Part shown: positions 21,984 through 32,790 of the stretch, one piece after another
Layout of the letters: each line of letters starts with the position of its first letter
Position numbering within the stretch: position 1 is the first letter of the stretch
NCBI GenBank assembly: GCA_011109175.1
Contig: RDEW01000009.1
Location: forward strand, 826,875 to 890,874
Origin: Dicyema japonicum
Lineage: Eukaryota; Dicyemida; Rhombozoa; Dicyemidae
DNA: 64,000 nucleotides
Reading direction: 5' to 3'
Translations under genes and position numbers: made by a program
The notes under the pieces: model-generated
Databases searched by the model: none
What the model was told of the DNA's origin: nothing
Seen by the model: the letters and a program-made list of their open reading frames with translations, nothing else

Positions 21984-23440
21984 TAAAGAAACCCTCGAGC
22001 TCATCATCCAAAAACATCCACTCGCCCCGACGGATCTACGCGAGACAGAAATTGAGAAGGACATTTCACATTTAGCAAACACAACAAGTGATATACGATC
22101 TGCTATTTCATCTTTCCCACGAAGCTGCAGTGCTGGCTTAGACGACCTATGTCCGAGCCATATGACAAATCTTATTTCTGCCACAAACGGCGAATGATGA
22201 ACTCCCTCATTAATTCAATAGACCTTACAGACCGCATTCTTCGGGCTGATATCTCCGACTATGCTAGAGGACTCCTTTTTGCATGGTTCCCCATATATGC
22301 AGATCTTCGGGCAACACATCATCAAATCCAAGACTGGAGTCGAACTAGGTGATCCCCTTGGCTCTCTGCTCTTTGCCTTTGGCATCAACTGTGCAGCATC
22401 AGCGATCGAAACTCCACTGAACTTTTTTATCAGCCTCGTGGCGCCATCTGGCTAGTTAGTCAAAAAATATTTTCCTTCCCTCAAATGGCGTCATTGGATC
22501 CACCTTACTAAGGAAATGCCGAATGCCTGGACGGTATCAAAAGGATCCAACTATTCTTTCCCCGGGACAATTTCGTTACGTGGAGACATGTTTTGGAACG
22601 CTGGAACGAGTCAGGATCAAAAAGTTGGTTAGTTTGGTTACCCTTATCTTTGAAATAATTTTAATGGTACGTGAATGATGGGACCGTCGGAGGGAATTGG
22701 GAAATTGTGGTGGCAGATGTTGAGTCCGCCATCTTTGCACTTGCAGCACTTGGGTTGGAACTGAACCCGTATAAATGTGAAATCATAAACGTTGCTTGCA
22801 AAGAAGACAACTTTTACCGTGCAGTGGCTGCGATTTCTACTTATCTCCGGGATGTCTCGGTCACCCGACTCGAAAACGCAATCCTCTATACGGCAGTAAT
22901 TTGTCAACTCTCCTGGAGGAAAAAATGAATCCTTTCAACAATTAACATCAAATTTAAAAACCCTGGACTCTTACACGTATTTATTCTTCCTCAGGAATTT
23001 TCACCTTTTTCTTCTACGGAAGCTCCATGTCTCACGACATGAACTTCTTAAGAGCCATCAAAAAAGCTGAGGACTGCTGTTTAAGAAACACTCAAAATTT
23101 CTTTTGATAAAACTGGCTGGATCCAATGTAGACTACCGCTTCGCTATGGAGGAATCGGAATACGCTCACCGAGAAAGCTGAGACCCTAAAGTTGAAGAAA
23201 TACGCATGTCTTGGTGAACAGTTCATTTTTGAACCAGTCGCCGTGGAAACGTCAGGAATCATAGGAGCCAGGTCACCGGTCCTGCTAAACAGAATCTGAA
23301 CGCTCATCGTGAAGAAAAAAATGATAGGAGAGAAAGGAGCTGGCTGATTGAGTGCATTTCCTTGCAAATCGTCAGGTGAAATCCGTTCTCAATTATGAAA
23401 AAAGCCAGTAGTAAACTGTTAGTTTTTGCGTTAAATAATT
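21984..23440 (+). mobile_element. LINE-A copy 3, 3' part
   Basis: Continues from the LINE-E insertion: 'ELIIQKHP', 'DIRSAISSFPRSCSAGLDDL', 'GDPLGSLLFAFGINCAASAI' (22349-22415). A roughly 240-bp unidentified insert (about 22428-22664) breaks the RT, which resumes 'NDGTVGGNWEIVVADVESAI', 'LGLELNPYKCEIIN' (22671-22790), 'YLRDVSVTRLENAI' and 'KTGWIQCRLPLRYGGIGIRS' (23105-23165). An internal deletion then joins directly to the RLE end 'FIFEPVAVETSGIIGARSP' (23220-23280). Confidence 0.8.
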
Positions 23441-23558
23441 GTATTCTATCACAAAAAGTTTACATAATTTATTAAAAAATTTAAAATGAAACGAGTGGAG
23501 TTAAATTTTTTTGAATATATTTAAAAAATCAATAATAAAACATAATTAAACAAAAATA

Positions 23559-24177
23559 TCATTCCAATTCGATCTCTACTTGTTCAACTTCCATGGGTTC
23601 TTCAATAATTTTAACCAAATCTTGTTCTATTTCAAATTCTTTTTTGACTAAAATAATAAATATTGTTTATCAAATACCTTCAGGCAGCCTCAATAAATGG
23701 ATATCGTGCTCAACTTCTTTAGCGTCCATTTTAATTTCAACCTTCCTTGCTGCGTTTATTCTGTAAAGAAATTAGAATATAAACAACTTGTCAGTATAAT
23801 TTTTTAGTAACCTTTTTGCTTTTACCTCATCAACCCGTTCTATGGTATTTACTGAAATCATAATATAATATATATTACAAATATGGCCCCATAACTCAGG
23901 ATTATATTTAACAGCAAAATCACGCCTTTTCTCAAATTCAAAAACTGGGTCAACAGATAGTTCTTTTCCTCTTATTTTTCTAAATGTTTTTGTCCATTTG
24001 ACTTTTCGTGGATTTCTCTTCAGATTAAATGATTTTCGACATTTTGATCTACAAAATCTAAAAACCTTTAAAATATTTTAAATATTTTGAATATACTTTG
24101 CAATCATTCCTCACAAAAACGGTCCCATGACCAGGGTAAATATTTGATGAGCAGAAGAAACACTTGTATATTCTCAT
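23559..24177 (-). CDS. RSL24D1: Ribosome biogenesis protein RLP24 (RSL24D1), L24e family
   Basis: Nucleolar/cytoplasmic 60S assembly factor that holds the place of ribosomal protein eL24 on pre-60S particles. The first exon (ATG complement of 24175-24177) gives '[18 protein letters not shown]' and 'FVRNDCK'. After a 31-nt intron (24066-24096) comes '[20 protein letters not shown]', completing the zinc-binding C-x2-C/C-x3-C set, then '[19 protein letters not shown]' and 'FEFEKRRD', the family signature. Further introns (27 nt and longer) lead to '[13 protein letters not shown]' and '[11 protein letters not shown]'. The acidic C-terminus ends 'EQVEIELE'. Estimated length is about 155 residues against 163 in human. 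Clear assignment. Confidence 0.95.
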
Positions 24178-24599
24178 CACCAAACGCACGTGATTTAATT
24201 AATTTAAACTAAAATAATTAAATTATTAATAATTAAATTATTTTAAAACGTATTTAAAATAATCACGTATTCAACCATTGAATTCAAAAAGTTATTAATT
24301 TAGAACATTTTTCTTCAGCCCCTTCCTACCATAAACACCTCAGCTGTTAGAGACCAAATGTTCAGACGTCAGCAGACCTTTTCATTATTCCATATTCCCT
24401 AATTATTCATCTTGTTGCTAACTCTCGAAACTAGAATGAAATATGTCATGACAGTATTGCCATACATCATCTGAAAATCTCCCTCGGATCGAACGGGGTT
24501 TTTGTTTTAACCGATTAATCTATCACGGATCGGTATGCTCTCGAAGATTTCAATAATTTAAATTTTGAAGCTTAACTACGACCCTTCTGTCCTTTTTCT
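24178..24599. other. Intergenic, nothing recognised
   Basis: Presumably holds the RLP24 promoter. AT-rich near 24190-24300; no repeat family or coding motif that I can support. Confidence 0.3.
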
Positions 24600-25345
24600 T
24601 ATCGTCCTAGTTTCATTTTTGTCTGTTGTCTCGAAAATTGCAGAAAGAATTCTCTCTTTTTCCAAATCCCAACATGGGTTTCGTGATTTTCATTCAACTA
24701 TAACTTTCTAAACTGATTTAATTTATTGCTGACGGTTACATACAATCAATAAAACCTCCGGAAAGAACAATATTTGCATCCATTGACATCAACATAGCTT
24801 TTTACCGATCATTTTATCAGAACAACGATGAACTATACGTTCCTTCCTGGAGTCCCTGTTTATCAATAACAAGCATCGAAAAAATACAATTGACTCAAAA
24901 CTCTGCTCTAGGAATAATTACCGACTGTACAAAATCCACACCAACGACCACCTACACTGGGAATCAAAAATTTTCCCAATTAGGGATCACTTCAAATGCT
25001 CAGTCTACAATTCCTTGACAAGCGTAAAACGCCCGGACATCCAGGTGACTGACTTTGGGTCTCCATAAACAAAAGGAGAATTATTCTACCCTCGGTGATC
25101 AAATTCGAATTCTACGAACCATCCCATAGACTGAGCATTCTTTGTTACGCCAGAAAACAAACCACGGCTGGATATCCACTAAAGTCATCAACAAGCTTCT
25201 GGGACGTCTTCCAACAAATATTGACGGAAAGTTCGTGTCCACTTGGTGCGCCTCGGTTGTGGTGACGATATGGATTTACGCTCCTATCTGAACAGAATCG
25301 GACAATCGTCCTCTCCACTTTGCCCATCATTTTTGAGGTTCTAAA
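24600..25345 (+). mobile_element. LINE-C fragment, RT start and C-terminal region
   Basis: Degraded plus-strand copy. The RT 'ASIDIN' block (24775-24800) is followed, after a large deletion, by 'NSALGIITDCTKSTPT' and 'HLHWESKIFPIRDHFKC' (24900-25010). The same order is seen at 9.75-9.6 kb in the best LINE-C copy. The C-terminus 'VHLVRLGCGDDMDLRSYLNR' (25230-25300) corresponds to the jockey-type LPRxxRxxLxxLRxGH region. No 3' hairpin remains. Confidence 0.7.
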
Positions 25346-25596
25346 TTTTGACGTATTGTTCCTTAGTATTAAAATATACAGAACATAACCGGATTACTTA
25401 AGGCCGACTACAGATATATTATGTCTACAAAAAGAGTCTCTTCAAGATATCAATTGCATAAAAATGATATTTGCAACTTTAAATCTTAAAAGCATAAAAC
25501 TAAAATTAAACGTGAACTAAAAACAAATTTAATTATGAATTTGTCTTCTAAACAAACAAACAAATAGTCAAACAACGAGAGGAATTAACTTTAAAA
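25346..25596. other. Intergenic between LINE-C and RPN1 3' end
   Basis: AT-rich; nothing recognised beyond a probable 3' UTR for the gene that follows on the minus strand. Confidence 0.35.
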
Positions 25597-28500
25597 TTAA
25601 GATGGAACATAATTTGGATTTGGTTTCAGAATAACAATTCCTTCAAGATATGGAGTTAAAGAAATATATTCATTAGTGGCCAATTCAGCCTGTTCTCCAT
25701 GCGAAAGCATCACAGGTGTATTATGAGTTTGAAAACCAGTAATAGAACGTTGATTCCCCGTCTGCCCAGCAAGATCGACTGCCTAAATATACATACAAAA
25801 AGTAACCTGGCCCACTCTGACCATCACATTTATTGGTTCTAAGTTTTCGTTGTATGTAACCAACATACGGGGAGATATCGCAGGAACAATCATATAAAAA
25901 TGATGTGAGAGAACTCCCAAAATAGCTATATTAATTAAAAAAATATAAAATAAAAACCTTTGTTTGAATCAAGAAAGCTAATAAGAAATCCAATAATAGA
26001 TACTATGGCAGCTTTCTTTTGTATAAACTTTCCGGAAGTGAATGGTGAAAGAGTGAGAGTTCCTTTACCCATATAAAGCAAACTCTGAGCCAATCTTATA
26101 GTATACTGAAAGTTGTTATTTTTTGTAGAAACAGTATGTAAAGCTAGATTTCTCAATTGAGAACTCAAACGAGCATTGTTAGTTCCTTTGATTATTGATA
26201 ATATTAACCTGCACCAACAATTCCCATTCCCAAAATAGAAGAAATGACGACATCCTGATCAAGATCATGAGAATATTTGGCCAAAGTTTCAACAATAGCA
26301 ACATTAGGATTAGAAACGTAAAGAAGAGATAATGCTAAAGGAACAGCCCGTTTTTCTCCACCTTCGCCAAATCTCATCTAAAATTCATACTTTTAAAAAG
26401 ACTACAATATGATCAAGCATCCGAGTCATCATTTGAATGGATATATCATCATGACAACACTTTACTGCTAAAGATATAACTTCAATCCCTAATAAAAATT
26501 TAATCAAATATAAGAACCATTTTTGTACATTGTCAAATCATTTGCCCAGGTATTTTTTTCGTGGGAAGTATCAATCATTGCTTCCTAAAAATATAGTAAA
26601 GCTTAAACAACCACATAACTTTCAATGTTGTTTCCTATGTTAGATAGTAAATTTTCTATAGAAAATGAAAGTCCATTTTCTAATATAAGAATATAAATAA
26701 CCTTCATCATAAAACATATCTAAAACAGATAAACCAACCTGAATCAATGATTCCGAACAACTGGAGGTAATAAGACATTTAATACGTTCTTGTTCGTTAA
26801 AATCACTTAGACCTATTAAATCAATAACTAAAAAAACCGAATTCAACAAATCCAATTCCGAGAAAAGCATTAATAAGACCGAATTCATTTTCCCACTTAT
26901 CATCATCAATATTCTGTATTGAGGTAATCATTTTTAGAACAAGAGCACTATTCAAAGATCCTACTGCTACCAAACCAATAGAATAACATGCGTAGCCGAT
27001 GAGCTAAATGTGTTAATTATAAATAAAACCGATGGGGTTATTGGTTCAGTCGTAAGTGCTTCAGTCAAAATGGAGATAACTTGTTCGTTATTGGTTCCTG
27101 AATATGCAATTCCAAGACTATATAATTAAAAACAAATAAACCCCATGATTGCAGTATAACGACACGTCAATTTTTCATCCTTTGTAGCTTCACTTAATAA
27201 TGCAATCGTGGGTTCACATTCATGAGCCTGCCCACAACACATAATTCCGCATGCAAGATATGCACCAGCCTTAAAATAATTATAATTAATTATACTTTAA
27301 CTTCATCCTCAGCATTTAGATACTTATCAATTTCACCTAATCCAACATCAACATCCCAAAGATTAATAAGCCCGATACTGGCAGTTGCAGATAATAGACC
27401 CAAAATGTAACCAAATAATACCATTAGATTTATTATTTGAATATATCCATCCACTGCCTTCGGTAGAAATTCCGTAATCCGTTTTAAAGCCAGCATGAAC
27501 GAATCCATTAACAAAAGTGGCAGCTAACTGACCTTTGATACGATCGTTGGCAATTAATTCTTTGAATAATTTTAGACAAATAACTTTGCGTGCTTCCACA
27601 TTTAAACACATCTTCTGGGGTTTTTACTTGCATTACATCAAGCTAAAATAATATCAAATTAGCAATACATCTCGTGCCATGCGAATAAAGTATTGTGAAA
27701 AATTGTTATTTCCCATTATCTCGATTAATGTATCTTTTCCTGGATCAGAAACAACAGATGGGTCGTTAAATCGTGCAGAGCTTAAAAAGAAAGCCATTTG
27801 AATTTTGATTTTCCTAATATTATCGATAACCATAAACATATCATCGACGGATTCAAAACATCTCCTAACTTGATGTACAAGATTGTATTTAACACTGAGC
27901 CTCAAAGCGGGAAGAAAATCATTAAATTTCAGATAAATATCGAGTAAGACACGTATGTCGTTTTCTATTTCTTTTTTTGAAGAGTAATGTAGGCATGCTT
28001 CCAAATATAGACAAATCCTTTTATAGTTGTTTTCATCAATATATGAAGTAATCCATTCAATGTGAGAAATCTCTGCAAGTATATCACAAATTTCGGTCTC
28101 AGCATTGTGAGAAAGTAAAAAAGGCCCAATTTCATCAAAAAGTTGTTTCATTGGATAATAATAAGGGTCACTCTCATCTATTGGGGCTCGTCGATTTTTA
28201 GTCACTGAATAACAAATATGTTTAACGTATTCATGTCCCCAAGATGTTATATTATTCATAGTGCCAGAAAGGCAGTAATTAAAAACTTTTTCGAAGTTAT
28301 TTTCTTCATTTAGCATTGCAATGACAGAAATTAAGTCACTTAAGGACTTCTAAAAATTAATCACAGAAATGCCTTAAAAACAGAAGAATCACTTAAAGAA
28401 TTATAAAAATTTTCAATTTCTGCCAAATATTGACTCACAAATTTCAATGGTTTTGGAACCGAAGTCATTGAGCTTGTTGAATCTTTTAGTAATTTCTTAA

Positions 28501-28723
28501 GATCATTTATCCCCTCAATTTTATCTTGATCACTTCCCGTCTTTGAATTATTAAAAAAATACTCGTATCTTACTCATGAAAATATCTATTTCATTGTTGA
28601 TTTGCTTCTCCTCTTCTGTAAGCTTTAAAATAAAAATTAAAAATCCAAAGTCAGAAATATTTTCTTTTTTATTTCTATCTATAAAGCGTTAACTAAAAAG
28701 TACGATGGAGCTTCTACAATCAT
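25597..28723 (-). CDS. PSMD2: 26S proteasome regulatory particle base subunit RPN1/PSMD2
   Basis: Scaffold of the 19S base that docks ubiquitin-like shuttle receptors and Ubp6. Translation across many mini-introns follows human PSMD2 from end to end: '[20 protein letters not shown]', '[13 protein letters not shown]', '[12 protein letters not shown]', '[17 protein letters not shown]', '[19 protein letters not shown]', '[12 protein letters not shown]', '[19 protein letters not shown]' (PC repeat region), '[20 protein letters not shown]', '[12 protein letters not shown]', and the C-terminal '[20 protein letters not shown]' with 'VILKPNPNY'. Two 5' introns resolve cleanly (22 nt, phase 0, after MSKIR; 32 nt before [12 protein letters not shown]). 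Estimated about 900 residues, as in the family (908). The start at 28723 needs a roughly 71-nt first intron and is the least certain part. Confidence 0.95.
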
Positions 28724-28884
28724 ACACGTCGCAGCTTTCTAGCTTTGAATTTTATTTAAATAAATTAAACATTGTTTATTTTAAATATATAAATATTAAC
28801 TCTAAAAGAAGCGATGTCGTTTTTTTGAATTCAATAATTGCGAATTGAAGGAATTGAATAAATATTAAATTTCAAGAAAAACTG
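28724..28884. promoter_or_regulatory. Probable RPN1 promoter region (AT-rich)
   Basis: The short gap between the RPN1 start (minus) and a SINE must hold its promoter and 5' UTR. No specific element can be named. Confidence 0.25.
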
Positions 28885-29205
28885 CACTTTAACGCAGAGC
28901 CATCCATATTAGCTATAGCTTCGCTCAGACAGGACACACACATTATTTAAGTAAAGAACAGTTATGATAACTAATCGTAGAGAGAACCAAGGAATGCTCT
29001 TCATTTATTTTTTTCTTTTTATTGCGTGTATGTCATTCATAGACGATCCGGTTCAGCAGTGGAATGTCTACTGATGACGGCGTCACTCGTCGTCAAGCCA
29101 AAACATCGTAGATACGTGGAATCTTAAATCGAAATTTACAGCAGCGGGATTCGTTCTAGAGACATCATGCTTCTTGCCCCGGCACTCGTTACACATCACA
29201 TTTCA
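28885..29205 (-). mobile_element. tRNA-derived SINE copy 2
   Basis: Minus-strand member of the SINE family. The 3' boundary is near 28885 (actgcactttaacgcagagcc, also seen at 61.76 kb). The body contains gatgacggcgtcactcgtc and the catctacga block. The tRNA-like head near 29140-29200 has a weakened B box (gaacgaatccc). Confidence 0.75.
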
Positions 29206-30060
29206 AGAGCCCTCATTAAAGACTACAAATACTCGAAGATTCGATTATAACAAAATACTACGCCGGACCGTTCCTCCGATCCTCTCTACTAAGAGACATC
29301 TGGAAAAACATTGTTCTTCTACTATGTAGACACTACTCTTCTCTACCGGCATGCGTACGTAAACGAAAGATGTCTTCTGTTTCTTTTGTAACTCCTCCGA
29401 GTTGACATCAAATCACCTTTTTGAACTTGTATGCTGTCTCTTTAGTGCGCTAAAGTTGACCGATCTATGGGAGCGACCGGTATTTGTCATATTTAATAAG
29501 GCTGGTATCTTACATGTTAGTGAGGCCAGAGTTACTTAACTAACTAATTAACTATTCATATGTGCAGGATATGAAAAATATTGGTGTCACGTCTGAATCA
29601 CTAATGACTTTTGGGTAACAGATAATCAATTTAATCTCCCCATCTTTACAAAATTACCCTTTGAAAGTTTGTTGGATTTCGATAAAAGCAGAGGGAAAGA
29701 TGAAGATTCTACAAAGAAAGACTGGAATCACCTGATGCCATATTTATCTTAATAAATTAATATTGGATGATTATTCGTATTAACAATAATAGATCACCCT
29801 ACTCTTATTCTCATCAAAAAAATTGGAAATAGTACATCACTGCTCTCTTAATTCATATTCGATGTACAAAACAGACAAAAACCTCGTTAAGACTTTCAAA
29901 ATACACTATCGAGTTCGAATTATTGTCGTACTTGTAGTTCTGCCTAGCTAGGAACATAAAAAACCTTTTTTTAGGAGATTAATACAAGACTATAGGACAT
30001 GTGCGTGAAATTTATCCATTATGTAATCTTTATGCCCGGATGGCTAAGTGTTCCACTATA
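29206..30060. other. Intergenic, nothing recognised
   Basis: About 850 bp with no coding motif or repeat match that I can support. The ccggatggctaagtgttcc stretch at 30036 resembles a tRNA/SINE A-box region, but no B box follows. Confidence 0.3.
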
Positions 30061-31345
30061 TGAACAACAACAGAGCTGCAGGATGTGATTGAGTCCAGGG
30101 GAATTACTCAAATACGCTCCCGAGAGCTTCTTCGCACAAATACTGAACAAGGCTTTTCTACTACACTGCCCGCTTCTAATTGGTACCGGAATATTAATAA
30201 CCGTTCATAAACCGGGCAAAAGACGTAGAACCTCCGAAAACTTAAGACCTATTGTGCTACTCACCACTCTAAGGAAAATTCTATCGACTATTGTTCGAGG
30301 CCGTATATCAATATCGGTCGATATCTCTATTGCGGTCAGAGTGGTTTCAGGCCTGGAAGATCCACGGCTGATGTTGTCTGGAGCAATTGCTGGATCATTG
30401 CAATATGTCATGAAGTACAAACCGATTCTTTCATATCCTGGGAATCGACATGAATAAGGCTTTTGACAGCATCAACAGGAGTAAATTACTTACCGTGTTG
30501 AAAGACGTTATTGATGAAGATAGTCTGCGCATGATACATATGTTACTATCTGAAACTGAACTATTCGTCAGAGTTGGCTCTAAGGAGTCTAGAACATTTT
30601 CTACCAATGTTGGAACCCCACAAGGGGACACTCTATCTCCTGTATTATTTATCATCTATCTAAAGGCAGCTTTGAGAGATCTAAGAGAACAAATTGGATA
30701 TCTGGATAACCACTTTATGGAACTAATTTACGCGGATGATGTCGATTTCGTCGCTGAAGATCGGGAATTTATATACAGTAAACTCTCCCAAATTTGCCAT
30801 TTTTGGTTCCAGTATTTTTTGCGGCAAATTTGGGAATTAACAAATTTCAGAATTTAATCAATAATTTTAAAATAGTTATTGTGTAACTTCTCATCGGTGA
30901 AAATAACTAAATTTGATTTTATTACGAAAAAAGGAGAAATGGAGGAACACTCGAAAACTCGGATCGTTTCACAGAGGCCAACTAAGAAAACTCCTTGGAT
31001 ATTCATGGCCAAAGACAATCTCAAACAATAAATTATACAGACTGACTAATTGTGGACCAATAAGTTTGAACGTACTTGAAGCCTGCTGGCTCCTTTTTTG
31101 ACATATCCTACGGATGGATAAAGAAACACCATGCTATACCGCCATAGAAGAATTTTTCTGTCATACTGAATTTTCTACATTCAGAGGACGCCCAAGAATT
31201 TGTCTTCCTAGAACACTTGCGGAGGATTATGCTGTGATCGAGGGCCGATTCGTGGATGCAGACGATCTGGACGAAATAAAGAGGCAAGCACGACGACGAA
31301 AGGGATGGAGAAGGCTAAGGCAAGAATAGTCGAAAAACATGGCAC
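30061..31345 (+). mobile_element. LINE-B2, diverged relative of LINE-B
   Basis: RT pieces are 'LRPIVLLTTLRKILSTIVRGR' in two parts (30240-30305), 'SGFRPGRSTADVV' (30342-30380), 'MNKAFDSINRSKLLTVLKD' (30450-30505), 'GTPQGDTLSPVLFIIYL' (30610-30660) and 'LIYADDVDFVAEDREF' (30724-30770). A 5'-AT-rich break near 30790-30920 deletes the thumb. The C-terminus reads 'RGQLRKLLGYSWPKTIS' (30975-31020) and 'LDEIKRQARRRKGWRRL' (31270-31320). Same architecture as LINE-B but clearly diverged in sequence. Confidence 0.85.
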
Positions 31346-31384
31346 AAGCGAAAACATAAACAGTGTTTACTGGTAACGAGGATG

Positions 31385-31600
31385 TGCATTAACTAACAAC
31401 TATGATTAAGTGTAATAAGTTTCAGGAAAAAATGAGGTCCCCGGTTCGAATCTAGCTGTTGTTCATTCGGTTGGAGGTTTCACGCATCTACGATGCTTCG
31501 GGGTTGATAAGTGACGCCGTCATCAATGTTTCAACATGCGGTACTGGATTGTCTTATGGAACTCACACAAAAACAAAAAAAAAACGAGGTCAAGAACACT
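31385..31600 (+). mobile_element. tRNA-derived SINE copy 3
   Basis: B box ccggttcgaatct at 31441-31453, then the family body: ttcacgcatctacgatgc, gtgacgccgtcatcaatg, and a poly-A-like caaaaacaaaaaaaaaacg at 31565-31586. The final third present in other copies is missing or too diverged. Confidence 0.7.
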
Positions 31601-32339
31601 TTCAATGTATTTGATATACCCAGATTAATTAATTTACATTACTGTTCTTACTTCTTTAAATAAAATGAGTTCTGCCTAAGGTAAATGTAAGTAATGGAAT
31701 CGTGTCTTTTAATCTTTATTCTAATAATTGAAGGCATAAATAAATCAGGAGGGCTATTTCGTCAATTAATTCTTCGTTTTCAACGTTCTCAAGAAGATCT
31801 TTATTCCAATAATTGAAGGCATAGATAAATTGAATTTTAATAAATTTTCCACCGACATGTAATTAAATACCTCCAGATAACTCTTTGTAATTAAAAGGTT
31901 TTGCCAGCCTTTCGAATTGACTTTATGTGAGGTCTCTTCCAAACTTCCGGAATACCATTCGTATTTATCGACATATTAGATACTAGAACTAACATCCCCA
32001 ATGCTAGAAGGCCCAGATATTTCAGTTCCATAGGAGAATCTGGTCTTCTGGCTCTTGAATTCTGTGTTATAGATATTGCCGATGGACATAATCACCGGCG
32101 AGAATAAGATCCAGTCTGTGAAAGCTTTTGGTTTAATTCTCTTCAAGTACACTTGGTGATATCTGGAGAAATTTTCTTGTGAAACTAAAGCATAATATTT
32201 AATCAGTGTTGGGATTAATGTAGATTTCTTCGAGATTCGTGCAGTTGAGGTTTTGATAAATTTGATCGATTCAGACCTTTCTAACAGATGCGTTTGCAGA
32301 GATCTTAGGATAGCGTCGTCCATCGTTTTATGCTCGACT
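31601..32339. other. Unresolved region with a 116-codon minus-strand ORF and a short tandem repeat
   Basis: Two related stretches, tctttattctaataattg at 31718 and tctttattccaataattg at 31798, lie about 80 bp apart, a decayed tandem duplication. A minus-strand frame (31976-32323) beginning 'MDDAILRSLQTHLLERSESI' shows no family motif. It continues the LINE-D-like linker upstream of it, so it is probably element-derived rather than a host gene. Confidence 0.3.
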
Positions 32340-32635
32340 TTGATTTTCTATAGATTTCTCTGTTGAGCGAATATATTTCTAACAATTTCTTCATTTTTGA
32401 GAGGATTTTTCTCCTTCAAGAAGTTTGTTTATTAATCAGGAGCTTGACGAGGAAGGAGTCGATCCATTGAAGCTTTCCTTTTGCTGCGGACAATCGAGTT
32501 GAACCATTGACTATTTGTTCAACAAAAGATTTAGTGTGTAACTGCAGTAACTAACAGCATTCATCGACAAACTGTTTGATTATTTTCCAATTAGCAAAGT
32601 TGTAATACTAATAGTCGGAAACTGCTTTCCTATCC
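32340..32635 (-). mobile_element. LINE-C/D EN-RT linker fragment
   Basis: Shifted minus-strand frames read 'NFANWKIIKQFVDEC' and 'FVEQIVN', then 'FNSIVRSKRKASM'. These align to 'SLANWRGFKDYVDNC', 'FVEQLVKWFNSTINAAKKKY' of LINE-D at 39.28-39.41 kb. Only the linker survives. Confidence 0.5.
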
Positions 32636-32790
32636 ATGATCTTGTTTTAATCTCCAATTGATGTTATTAAATTCAATATTTTTTTTACTTTTAGATAATT
32701 GGTATTCATTGTTGACTTATATTAAAAATATAAATTTGAACCTTATCAAAACTAAAACTGTCGCTAAACAACAACCAAATTAATTTTCCT

